Source: Streptococcus sp. 116-D4 (GTDB lineage Bacteria; Bacillota; Bacilli; Lactobacillales; Streptococcaceae). From it: DNA of 64,000 bases. The translations under genes were made by a program, and so were the position numbers. The notes below the pieces were generated by a model. It was not told where the DNA came from, ran no database searches, and worked only from the letters and a program-made list of their open reading frames with translations. The DNA lies in the NCBI RefSeq assembly GCF_009731465.1, contig NZ_AP021887.1:490001-554000 (forward strand). The letters run 5' to 3'. Shown here piece by piece: positions 1 through 6,786 of the stretch; position 1 is the stretch's first letter, and each line of letters starts with the position of its first letter.

Positions 1-363
1 GGGCTTAGCCAACTTCACCAGCTCAGAGGTCGTGTCGGTCGGGGGGACAAGCAGTCCTATGCTGTTCTCGTTGCCAATCCTAAGACGGATTCTGGGAAAG
101 ACCGCATGCGCATCATGACAGAAACCACCAATGGATTTGTTCTTGCGGAGGAAGATTTGAAAATGCGTGGTTCTGGTGAAATTTTTGGAACCAGACAATC
201 AGGACTACCAGAATTTCAAGTGGCTGATATTATCGAAGATTTTCCGATTTTAGAAGAAGCCAGAAAGGTTGCTAGCTACATTAGTTCGATAGAAGGCTGG
301 CAAGAAGATCCAGAATGGCACATGATTGCCCTTCATTTGGAGAAGAAAGAACACCTAGATTAA
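1..363 (+). CDS. recG: RecG ATP-dependent DNA helicase, C-terminal part
   Basis: The frame is open from base 1 and ends at the TAA at 361-363, giving the last 120 residues of a protein that starts outside the window. Near the window start the translation reads [13 protein letters not shown], the motif VI region of superfamily 2 helicases. It continues with [19 protein letters not shown], which is typical of the RecG C-terminus. RecG remodels stalled replication forks and Holliday junctions by branch migration. Only the end of helicase domain 2 and the C-terminal tail are visible. An ATG at 106 lies inside this frame and is not a gene start. Family assignment is firm; nothing can be said of the 5' part. 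Confidence 0.93.
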   Translation, partial: GLSQLHQLRGRVGRGDKQSYAVLVANPKTDSGKDRMRIMTETTNGFVLAEEDLKMRGSGEIFGTRQSGLPEFQVADIIEDFPILEEARKVASYISSIEGWQEDPEWHMIALHLEKKEHLD

Positions 364-382
364 GCTTTCTCTAAGGAAATCT

Positions 383-488
383 TATACTCAATGAAAATCA
401 AAGAGCAAACTAGGAAGCTAGCCGCAAGCTGTACTTGAGTACGGTAAGGCGACGCTGACGTGGTTTGAATTTGATTTTCGAAGAGTAT
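383..488. repeat. BOX element (short form)
   Basis: It starts with TATACTCAATGAAAATCAAA and ends in the boxA-type sequence GACGTGGTTTGAA...GAAGAGTAT. These are the two ends of pneumococcal BOX repeats. The central part is short, so it looks like a boxA-boxC form without the modular boxB. Three other copies in this window (2144, 29404, 34085) share the same ends. It sits just downstream of recG. Confidence 0.88.
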
Positions 489-550
489 TAAGCTAGCTTT
501 CAGGTTTGCCCTTTATACTAGAGTCATCAAAAAGAAACGAGGACTCTCAC

Positions 551-613
551 ATGACAGTAGCTATTAAAGTAAATTACCAAACCACTTTCCAAAAGAAAGA
601 AGCAAAAAACTAA
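551..613 (+). CDS. Possible 20-residue peptide ORF
   Basis: An ATG at 551 is preceded by a Shine-Dalgarno-like GAGGA about 6 bases upstream and opens a 20-codon frame (MTVAIKVNYQTTFQ..., ending QKKEAKN). The peptide is basic with no obvious signal sequence. A -10-like TATACT lies at 514-519 and a good intrinsic terminator follows at 631. Together these could form a self-contained tiny transcription unit lying between a BOX element and a RUP. I do not recognise the peptide. No strong -35 is visible, so this could also be a short non-coding transcript. Function is unknown. Confidence 0.4.
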   Translation: MTVAIKVNYQTTFQKKEAKN

Positions 614-630
614 GATTGAGCAGAAGAAGA

Positions 631-652
631 AAGAGCGAAATGCTCTTTTTTC
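631..652 (+). terminator. Intrinsic terminator
   Basis: A 6-bp stem AAGAGC/GCTCTT with a 5-base loop is followed by a T-rich run. It closes the short putative unit at 551-613 and may also stop recG read-through. Confidence 0.7.
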
Positions 653-666
653 GTTTCTACAAGCAC

Positions 667-875
667 AATTTATTGAATCTAAAATAGCACACTGCGGATT
701 CTAAAAAATTTCTAGAAATTATAGTAGACTGAATCTGGAATAGTCCACCGAATTTTCTAAAACATTTTTAGAAATTAGTTTGAATTCCGCAATCAATTTG
801 TTCAGTTTTTATTTCATTTAACTATAATTTGACTTTCCTAATTCCTTTGTTCATATCTTATTTCAATACACTATA
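667..875. repeat. RUP element interrupted by a second RUP
   Basis: The left half (667-719) and right half (827-875) together match the RUP-like element at 19906-20010: TTGAATCTAAAATAG at the left and ATTTGACTTTCCTAATT...CAATACACTATA at the right. They are separated by a complete second element. RUPs are about 107-bp non-autonomous repeats of pneumococci, thought to be mobilised by an IS630-Spn1 type transposase. The family name is from memory. Confidence 0.75.
720..826. repeat. Inner RUP element, 107 bp, with TA duplication
   Basis: This is a 107-bp unit including a TA at each end (720-721 and 825-826). Removing the element and one TA restores AAATTAATTTGAC, exactly the sequence found uninterrupted in the related element near 19970. 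This is direct evidence of insertion at a TA with target duplication, as expected of IS630/mariner-type mobilisation. Confidence 0.85.
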
Positions 876-907
876 TCTTACTATTTCAGAGCCCACATCT
901 AGCATAA

Positions 908-950
908 CTAAAAAAAAACAGATTCTTCCATCTATTACGGAAAAATCTGT
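908..950 (-). terminator. Terminator for the Rpn-family gene (minus strand)
   Basis: On the minus strand an imperfect stem (ACAGATT then TTCC, pairing with GGAA then AATCTGT) is followed by nine consecutive T. It would end transcription of the leftward gene at 1079-2002 and of the fragment at 969-1066. Confidence 0.75.
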
Positions 951-968
951 CATTGATTTAATGATTTA

Positions 969-1066
969 CAAAAACTCCAACCAGGGCTTGCGAACCTCGT
1001 CTTTGATAGTTTCTCTATATTTTTTAATTACAAAAATGCCATCTTGACTAAATGATTTCTTGACCA
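969..1066 (-). pseudogene. Fragment of an Rpn/PD-(D/E)XK nuclease gene
   Basis: About 98 bp here align with an internal part of the neighbouring intact gene at roughly 1417-1514. The shared start is AAAACTCCAACCAGGGCTTG, and GCCATCTTGACTA matches further on, with scattered substitutions between. It lies between the stop of the intact gene and its terminator, on the same strand, so it would be transcribed with it but cannot encode a working domain. It is either a leftover of a second family member or a decayed internal duplication. Confidence 0.7.
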
Positions 1067-1078
1067 TTAGTGCTGGCC

Positions 1079-2002
1079 TTACAACAATGCCTCAAACTCA
1101 GCGACGGTCATTCCTAATTGTTCACTTGCAACCTCAGCTGTCAGAAGGTCTTGACGAACTAGATTTAATAGCATAGACAAACTCCCTTCGACTATCCCAC
1201 GCTCCAGTCCCTGTTCAATACCACGTTCCAACCCCTGTTCAATCCCTTCTTCCCTAGCAGTTTCCAAGGCATAATCATGAGCCAATAATGCCTGTTCTTC
1301 ACGCATACGTAGTTGACTAAACATTTTCCTGTCCTCCTCGGACCAGCTCTTGTAGTCTAGCAGTTGGTCTGCCTGACTGATGGCTCGCTCGGGTTCCTGA
1401 GTAAAGGGTTTATTCCCAAAAAACTCCAACCAGGGCTTGCGAATCTTGTCTTTGCTGGTTTCTCTGTATTTTTTTAGTTCTAAGAACGCCATCTTGACTA
1501 GATGGTTTTCCTGACCGTTGTTTGTAATTGTCAAAATCTCACCCGTCGTATTCTCTCGCATACTAAAACTGTGAAAGGCTAAATCATCCTGAAAGTAGTT
1601 GCTGTCCACAATTGCAATGGCGTAAACAGGAGCGATATGCTTGTAACTCTGGTGAGTGTCACCTTCACGTTGACGAATTTTTTCTAGATTTTGATTGACC
1701 TGACTACACAGATAAGCCCATAGGCGATTGATGAAAAAATTCTGATGATGCACCTGAATCTCAATAATTACTTGCGTTCCATTGTCCAACTCCGCCAAAA
1801 CGTCTATACTGGTATAAAAATCCTGGGCCGAGTACGGTGTAGTAGGCAAGACGTGAATGTTACTTCCCTCTAAAATGGTCACATTTTTGGCTGGTAAGTC
1901 CAGCATATCGCGAATAAATTGACAAGTGACTTCTGGATTGCTAAAGATTTTCTTAGCAACCAAGTCATTGGTTGGGCTGATGCCCGGATGTCTGAGAATC
2001 AT
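1079..2002 (-). CDS. Rpn family recombination-promoting nuclease / putative transposase
   Basis: A 307-residue protein of the PD-(D/E)XK group (PDDEXK_2, TIGR01784). The start MILRHPGISPTNDLVAKKIF is typical. The nuclease core shows D67 (SIDVLAEL), then E81 and Q83 (IIEIQVHH), matching the D...ExQ catalytic pattern. The C-terminus carries repeated EQGLERGI-type units (about residues 253-272), common in this family and prone to copy-number change. E. coli Rpn proteins are DNA endonucleases that promote RecA-independent recombination; some relatives act in phage defence. Monocistronic and leftward, ended by the terminator at 908-950. A fragment of the same gene lies just downstream. Confidence 0.85.
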   Translation of the reverse strand: MILRHPGISPTNDLVAKKIFSNPEVTCQFIRDMLDLPAKNVTILEGSNIHVLPTTPYSAQDFYTSIDVLAELDNGTQVIIEIQVHHQNFFINRLWAYLCSQVNQNLEKIRQREGDTHQSYKHIAPVYAIAIVDSNYFQDDLAFHSFSMRENTTGEILTITNNGQENHLVKMAFLELKKYRETSKDKIRKPWLEFFGNKPFTQEPERAISQADQLLDYKSWSEEDRKMFSQLRMREEQALLAHDYALETAREEGIEQGLERGIEQGLERGIVEGSLSMLLNLVRQDLLTAEVASEQLGMTVAEFEALL

Positions 2003-2143
2003 CCATTCCCTCCTTCTATTATACCATATTTTAAAATCTAATTTTGCTAGATTCGATGGTTCTATCTATTTATTCGGAAAAAAGCGTAACTTTTCAAAGT
2101 AATTTCCATCTCTCTCCCAAAACTGGAAATTAGTTTTAGAAGT

Positions 2144-2292
2144 TACCCAATGAAAATCAAAGAGCAAACTAGGAAACTAGCCGCAGGTTGCTCAAAGCAC
2201 TGCTTTGAGGTTGTAGATAAGACTGACGAAGTCAGTTACATATATAATCCAAGGCAACGTTGACGTGGTTTGAAGAGATTTTCTAAGAGTAT
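2144..2292. repeat. BOX element
   Basis: Full-size BOX-type repeat of about 149 bp. It begins CAATGAAAATCAAAGAGCAA, contains the inverted repeats CAAAGCACTGCTTTG and GACTGACGAAGTCAG, and ends with ACGTGGTTTGAAGAG...AAGAGTAT. It lies between the leftward Rpn gene and the sialic-acid promoter. The remaining bases of the 2003-2441 gap hold only the promoter described next. Confidence 0.9.
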
Positions 2293-2378
2293 AAAATAGA
2301 TGACTCTCTGAAACTACTTTCAGAAACAGCTGTTCTATAAAATACTTTTGAAACTGAAATCTATTCTACCACAAAGCA

Positions 2379-2407
2379 TTGAAAACGCTTAACAAATGAT
2401 ATATAAT
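2379..2407 (+). promoter_or_regulatory. Promoter of the sialic-acid operon with overlapping cre
   Basis: -35 TTGAAA (2379-2384), a 17-base spacer and -10 TATAAT (2402-2407). The sequence TTGAAAACGCTTAACA at 2379-2394 closely resembles the catabolite-response element core TGWAARCGYTWNCW, with mismatches only near its right end. It overlaps the -35 box, so CcpA binding would repress. This predicts glucose repression of the whole nan unit. Confidence 0.75.
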
Positions 2408-2441
2408 GACCTCATAAGAACAAAGAAAAGGAGGAAAGAGG

Positions 2442-3140
2442 ATGCCACAGATTACTAAAGAAGGCTTGATTGCCAAAATCAAAGATGGAATCATCGTTTC
2501 TTGTCAGGCCCTTCCTCACGAACCGCTCTATACAGAAGCGGGAGGAGTCATTCCCTTGCTGGCTAAAGCGGCTGAGCAAGGTGGAGCAGTTGGTATCCGA
2601 GCAAACAGTGTTCGTGATATCAAGGAAATCAAGGAGGTTACCAACCTTCCAATCATTGGGATAATTAAACGAGATTATCCACCACAAGAACCCTTCATCA
2701 CGGCTACCATGAAAGAAGTTGATGAACTAGCAGAACTGGACATCGAGGTGATTGCTCTTGATTGTACCAAGCGTGAACGCTACGATGGTTTGGAGATTCA
2801 AGACTTTATTCGTCAGGTTAAGGAGAAATATCCTAACCAGCTCTTGATGGCTGATACAAGTACTTTTGAAGAAGGACTAGCAGCTGTTGAAGCAGGAATT
2901 GACTTTGTCGGAACAACCTTATCAGGCTACACATCTTACAGTCCAAAAGTAGATGGCCCCGATTTTGAATTAATCAAAAAACTCTGTGATGCCGGTGTAG
3001 ATGTCATTGCAGAAGGGAAAATTCATACACCAGAACAAGCCAAACAAATCCTTGGATATGGAGTGCGCGGTATCGTTGTTGGTGGCGCTATTACTAGACC
3101 AAAAGAGATTACAGAACGCTTTGTTGCTGGTCTCAAATAA
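2442..3140 (+). CDS. nanE: N-acetylmannosamine-6-phosphate 2-epimerase
   Basis: A 232-residue NanE-family (beta/alpha)8 barrel converting ManNAc-6-P to GlcNAc-6-P, the last dedicated step of sialic-acid breakdown. Family signatures are [10 protein letters not shown] (candidate catalytic K76), ALDCTKRER (about 106-113), [10 protein letters not shown] (E191) and the phosphate-binding [11 protein letters not shown] near the C-terminus. The length is normal. A strong GGAGGAAAGAGG precedes the ATG. It is the first gene of the operon and follows a CcpA-type promoter by about 35 bases. Confidence 0.95.
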   Translation: MPQITKEGLIAKIKDGIIVSCQALPHEPLYTEAGGVIPLLAKAAEQGGAVGIRANSVRDIKEIKEVTNLPIIGIIKRDYPPQEPFITATMKEVDELAELDIEVIALDCTKRERYDGLEIQDFIRQVKEKYPNQLLMADTSTFEEGLAAVEAGIDFVGTTLSGYTSYSPKVDGPDFELIKKLCDAGVDVIAEGKIHTPEQAKQILGYGVRGIVVGGAITRPKEITERFVAGLK

Positions 3141-3164
3141 CAAATAAAGAAAGGGGGATTGAGT

Positions 3165-3617
3165 ATGATTATCACTAAAATCAGTCGTTTAGGAACTTAT
3201 GTGGGAGTCAATCCACATTTTGCAACATTAATAGATTTTCTAGAAAAAACAGGACTAGAAAATTTAACAGAAGGTCCGATTGATATCGATGGTGATCGAT
3301 TGTTTGGAAATTGCTTTACTTATCTAGCAGACGGTCAAGCAGGAGCCTTCTTTGAAACTCACCAAAAGTATTTAGATATTCATTTAGTTTTGGAAAATGA
3401 AGAAGCCATGGCTGTTACGTCGCCGGAAAATGTAAGCGTTACCCAAAAATATGATGAGGAGAAAGATATTGAATTATACACAGGGGAAGTGGAACAGTTA
3501 GTTCATTTGAGAGCTGGCGAATGCCTCATCACTTTTCCAGAAGATTTACATCAACCGAAGGTTCGTATAAATGATGAACCTGTGAAAAAAGTTGTCTTTA
3601 AAGTTGCGATTTCTTAA
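3165..3617 (+). CDS. YhcH/YjgK/YiaL family protein
   Basis: A 150-residue cupin-like protein (DUF386 family). The segment FETHQKYLDIHLVLENEEAM and the late FPEDLHQPKV are typical; the His and Glu residues likely bind metal. YhcH proteins accompany sialic-acid genes in many bacteria and may act as sugar anomerases or in handling unusual sialic-acid forms; the role is not settled. I chose the ATG at 3165 because AGGGGG lies 7 bases upstream. An in-frame TTG at 3159 sits almost on top of that site. It follows nanE by 24 bases. Confidence 0.85.
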   Translation: MIITKISRLGTYVGVNPHFATLIDFLEKTGLENLTEGPIDIDGDRLFGNCFTYLADGQAGAFFETHQKYLDIHLVLENEEAMAVTSPENVSVTQKYDEEKDIELYTGEVEQLVHLRAGECLITFPEDLHQPKVRINDEPVKKVVFKVAIS

Positions 3618-3635
3618 TGTAGAAAGGGAAGAACA

Positions 3636-4973
3636 ATGAAAAAAATGAGAAAGTTTTTATGTCTAGCTGGAGTAGCGCTAGCAGCCGTTGCCTTGGTAGC
3701 TTGTTCAGGAAAGAAAGAAACTACAGCTGACACTGAACCACCGACAGAATTATCTGGTGAGATTACAATGTGGCACTCCTTTACTCAAGGGCCACGTTTA
3801 GAAAGTATTCAAAAATCAGCAGATGCTTTCATGCAAAAACATCCAAAAACGAAAATCAAGATTGAAACATTTTCTTGGAATGACTTCTATACTAAATGGA
3901 CTACCGGTTTAGCAAATGGAAATGTGCCAGATATCAGTACAGCCCTTCCTAACCAAGTAATGGAAATGGTAAACTCAGATGCTTTGGTTCCGCTAAACGA
4001 TTCTATCAAGCGTATTGGACAGGATAAATTTAACGAAACTGCCTTAAATGAAGCAAAAATCGGAAATGATTACTACTCTGTTCCTCTTTATTCACATGCA
4101 CAAGTCATGTGGGTTAGAACAGATTTGTTAAAAGAACATAATATTGAGGTTCCTAAAACTTGGGATCAACTCTATGAAGCTTCTAAAAAATTGAAAGAAG
4201 CTGGAGTTTATGGCTTGTCTGTTCCGCTTGGAACAAATGACTTAATGGCAACACGTTTCTTGAACTTCTATGTTCGTAGTGGTGGTGGAAGTCTCTTGAC
4301 AAAAGATCTTAAAGCAGATTTGACAAGCCAACTTGCTCAAGATGGTATTAAATACTGGGTTAAAATGTATAAAGAAATCTCACCTCAAGATTCTTTGAAC
4401 TTTAATGTCCTTCAACAAGCTACCTTGTTCTATCAAGGAAAAACAGCATTTGACTTTAACTCTGGCTTCCATATTGGAGGGATTAATGCCAACAGTCCTC
4501 AATTGATTGATTCGATTGATGCTTATCCTATTCCAAAAATCAAAGAATCTGATAAAGACCAAGGAATTGAAACCTCAAATATTCCAATGGTTGTTTGGAA
4601 AAATTCAAAACATCCAGAAGTTGCTAAAGCATTCTTGGAATCACTTTATAATGAAGAAGACTACGTTAAATTCCTTGATTCAACTCCAGTAGGTATGTTG
4701 CCAACTATTAAGGGAATTAGCGATTCTGCAGCCTATAAAGAAAATGAAACTCGTAAGAAATTTAAACATGCTGAAGAAGTGATTACTGAAGCTGTTAAAA
4801 AAGGTACTGCTATTGGTTATGAAAATGGACCAAGTGTACAAGCTGGTATGTTGACTAACCAACACATTATTGAACAAATGTTCCAAGATATCATTTCAAA
4901 TGGAACAGATCCTATGAAAGCAGCAAAAGAAGCAGAAAAACAATTAAACGATTTATTTGAGGCTGTTCAGTAG
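3636..4973 (+). CDS. satA: Sialic-acid ABC transporter substrate-binding lipoprotein
   Basis: A 445-residue family 1 extracellular solute-binding lipoprotein. The N-terminus is a signal peptide ending in the lipobox LVAC, with lipidated Cys23. EITMWHSFTQGPR and later SVPLYSHAQVMWVRTDLL are typical of sugar-binding CUT1 proteins. Position directly before two permeases and within nan genes matches pneumococcal SatA (SP_1683), the main sialic-acid binding protein. No ATPase gene is present in the operon. CUT1 systems in pneumococci share the MsmK ATPase encoded elsewhere, so this one likely does too (inference). Confidence 0.92.
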   Translation: MKKMRKFLCLAGVALAAVALVACSGKKETTADTEPPTELSGEITMWHSFTQGPRLESIQKSADAFMQKHPKTKIKIETFSWNDFYTKWTTGLANGNVPDISTALPNQVMEMVNSDALVPLNDSIKRIGQDKFNETALNEAKIGNDYYSVPLYSHAQVMWVRTDLLKEHNIEVPKTWDQLYEASKKLKEAGVYGLSVPLGTNDLMATRFLNFYVRSGGGSLLTKDLKADLTSQLAQDGIKYWVKMYKEISPQDSLNFNVLQQATLFYQGKTAFDFNSGFHIGGINANSPQLIDSIDAYPIPKIKESDKDQGIETSNIPMVVWKNSKHPEVAKAFLESLYNEEDYVKFLDSTPVGMLPTIKGISDSAAYKENETRKKFKHAEEVITEAVKKGTAIGYENGPSVQAGMLTNQHIIEQMFQDIISNGTDPMKAAKEAEKQLNDLFEAVQ

Positions 4974-4995
4974 ATATAAAAGACTAGAAAATAGG

Positions 4996-5025
4996 TGGGC
5001 TAGTGAGCTGAAAAGCCCTAGCCCA
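4996..5025 (+). promoter_or_regulatory. Intercistronic hairpin between satA and satB
   Basis: A perfect 8-bp inverted repeat TGGGCTAG/CTAGCCCA encloses a 14-base loop, without a following T-run. Such stems after binding-protein genes often protect the upstream mRNA 3' end or damp read-through, giving more binding protein than permease. The regulatory role is inference. Confidence 0.6.
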
Positions 5026-5051
5026 ATCTTGTAAAAGAAGGGAGAAGGAGA

Positions 5052-5936
5052 ATGGTTAAAGAACGTAATTTAACTCGCTGGATATTTGTTTTGCCAGCTA
5101 TGATTATCGTAGGATTACTCTTTGTTTATCCGTTTTTCTCGAGTATTTTTTATAGCTTTACCAATAAGCATTTGATTATGCCCAATTATAAATTTGTTGG
5201 TTTAGCTAACTATAAAGCTGTGCTATCAGATCCCAACTTCTTTAATGCGTTCTTTAATTCAATTAAGTGGACCGTTTTCTCATTAGTTGGTCAAGTTTTA
5301 GTAGGGTTTGTATTGGCTTTAGCTCTTCACAGAGTACGTCACTTCAAGAAATTATATAGGACCTTATTGATTGTTCCTTGGGCATTTCCTACAATTGTTA
5401 TTGCCTTTTCTTGGCAGTGGATTCTAAACGGGGTTTATGGCTACTTACCTAACCTAATCGTAAAATTAGGTTTAATGGATCATACACCTGCATTTTTGAC
5501 AGATAGTACATGGGCATTCCTATGTTTGGTGTTTATCAACATTTGGTTTGGAGCACCGATGATCATGGTTAATGTACTTTCAGCTTTGCAAACAGTACCA
5601 GAAGAACAATTTGAAGCTGCTAAGATAGATGGTGCTTCAAGTTGGCAGGTGTTCAAGTTTATCGTCTTTCCACATATTAAAGTGGTTGTAGGGCTTCTAG
5701 TTGTTTTGAGAACTGTATGGATCTTTAATAACTTTGACATTATCTACCTAATTACTGGTGGTGGACCAGCCAATGCTACAACAACGCTTCCAATTTTTGC
5801 TTACAACCTAGGTTGGGGAACTAAATTGTTGGGTCGTGCTTCAGCAGTCACAGTATTGCTCTTTATCTTCTTGGTGGCGATTTGCTTTATCTACTTTGCT
5901 ATCATCAGTAAGTGGGAAAAGGAGGGTAGAAAATAA
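5052..5936 (+). CDS. satB: Sialic-acid ABC transporter permease
   Basis: A 294-residue MalF-type integral membrane protein with about six hydrophobic helices, starting near residues 10-33. The EAA loop reads EEQFEAAKIDGASSWQVFKF at about residues 181-200 and would contact the ATPase. It follows satA after a 78-base gap holding the hairpin, and a GGAGAAGGAG site precedes the ATG. The stop overlaps the satC start by one base (TAATG), suggesting translational coupling. Corresponds to pneumococcal SP_1682 by position and similarity (from memory). Confidence 0.92.
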   Translation: MVKERNLTRWIFVLPAMIIVGLLFVYPFFSSIFYSFTNKHLIMPNYKFVGLANYKAVLSDPNFFNAFFNSIKWTVFSLVGQVLVGFVLALALHRVRHFKKLYRTLLIVPWAFPTIVIAFSWQWILNGVYGYLPNLIVKLGLMDHTPAFLTDSTWAFLCLVFINIWFGAPMIMVNVLSALQTVPEEQFEAAKIDGASSWQVFKFIVFPHIKVVVGLLVVLRTVWIFNNFDIIYLITGGGPANATTTLPIFAYNLGWGTKLLGRASAVTVLLFIFLVAICFIYFAIISKWEKEGRK

Positions 5937-6769
5937 TGAAGAAGAAATCTGGTATTTATTTAGATATTCTCTCACATGTACTCTTGATTGGTGCGACCAT
6001 TGTTGCAATTTTCCCACTGGTATGGATTATCATATCTTCTGTCAAGGGTAAAGGAGAATTAACTCAGTATCCAACACGATTTTGGCCTGAACAATTTACA
6101 TTAGATTATTTCACTCATGTTATCAACGATTTGCACTTTATTGATAACATTCGAAACAGTTTAATCATTGCCTTAGCTACAACCGTTATTGCGATTATTA
6201 TTTCTGCTATGGCAGCCTACGGTATTGTTCGATTCTTCCCTAAATTGGGAGCAATCATGTCGAGACTACTCGTCATTACCTACATTTTCCCACCAATTTT
6301 GTTAGCAATTCCATATTCAATTGCCATTGCTAAAGTTGGGTTAACAAATAGTTTATTTGGCTTGATGATGGTTTATCTATCTTTTAGTGTTCCATATGCA
6401 GTTTGGCTCTTAGTTGGATTTTTCCAAACAGTCCCAATTGGAATTGAAGAAGCAGCTCGAATTGATGGTGCAAATAAATTTGTTACATTTTATAAAGTTG
6501 TGCTACCGATTGTAGCACCAGGTATTGTAGCAACAGCTATTTATACATTTATTAATGCTTGGAATGAATTCTTGTATGCTTTGATCTTGATTAATAATAC
6601 AGGAAAGATGACAGTAGCAGTAGCTCTTAGATCTCTTAACGGTTCAGAAATTTTAGACTGGGGAGATATGATGGCAGCATCTGTTATTGTAGTTCTTCCA
6701 TCAATCATTTTCTTCTCTATCATCCAAAATAAGATTGCAAGTGGATTGTCAGAAGGATCTGTGAAGTAG
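5936..6769 (+). CDS. satC: Sialic-acid ABC transporter permease
   Basis: A 277-residue MalG-type permease. The EAA loop is GIEEAARIDGANKFVTFYKV followed by LPIVAPGI, the canonical MalG-like form. Hydrophobic helices span the length, the first at about residues 12-35. The start overlaps the satB stop by one base, so the two permeases are probably translationally coupled and form the membrane heterodimer. It corresponds to SP_1681. nanB follows 17 bases later with its own AGAAGGAAAA site. Confidence 0.92.
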   Translation: MKKKSGIYLDILSHVLLIGATIVAIFPLVWIIISSVKGKGELTQYPTRFWPEQFTLDYFTHVINDLHFIDNIRNSLIIALATTVIAIIISAMAAYGIVRFFPKLGAIMSRLLVITYIFPPILLAIPYSIAIAKVGLTNSLFGLMMVYLSFSVPYAVWLLVGFFQTVPIGIEEAARIDGANKFVTFYKVVLPIVAPGIVATAIYTFINAWNEFLYALILINNTGKMTVAVALRSLNGSEILDWGDMMAASVIVVLPSIIFFSIIQNKIASGLSEGSVK

Positions 6770-6786
6770 ACGAAAGAAGGAAAAAA

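Noticed and set aside
829-1047. A 72-codon plus-strand ORF.
   Set aside because: It runs over the RUP end, the minus-strand terminator and the Rpn gene fragment, with no ribosome site.
3159-3164. TTG at 3159 as the start of the YhcH gene.
   Set aside because: It lies only one base from the AGGGGG ribosome site; ATG 3165 has proper spacing.
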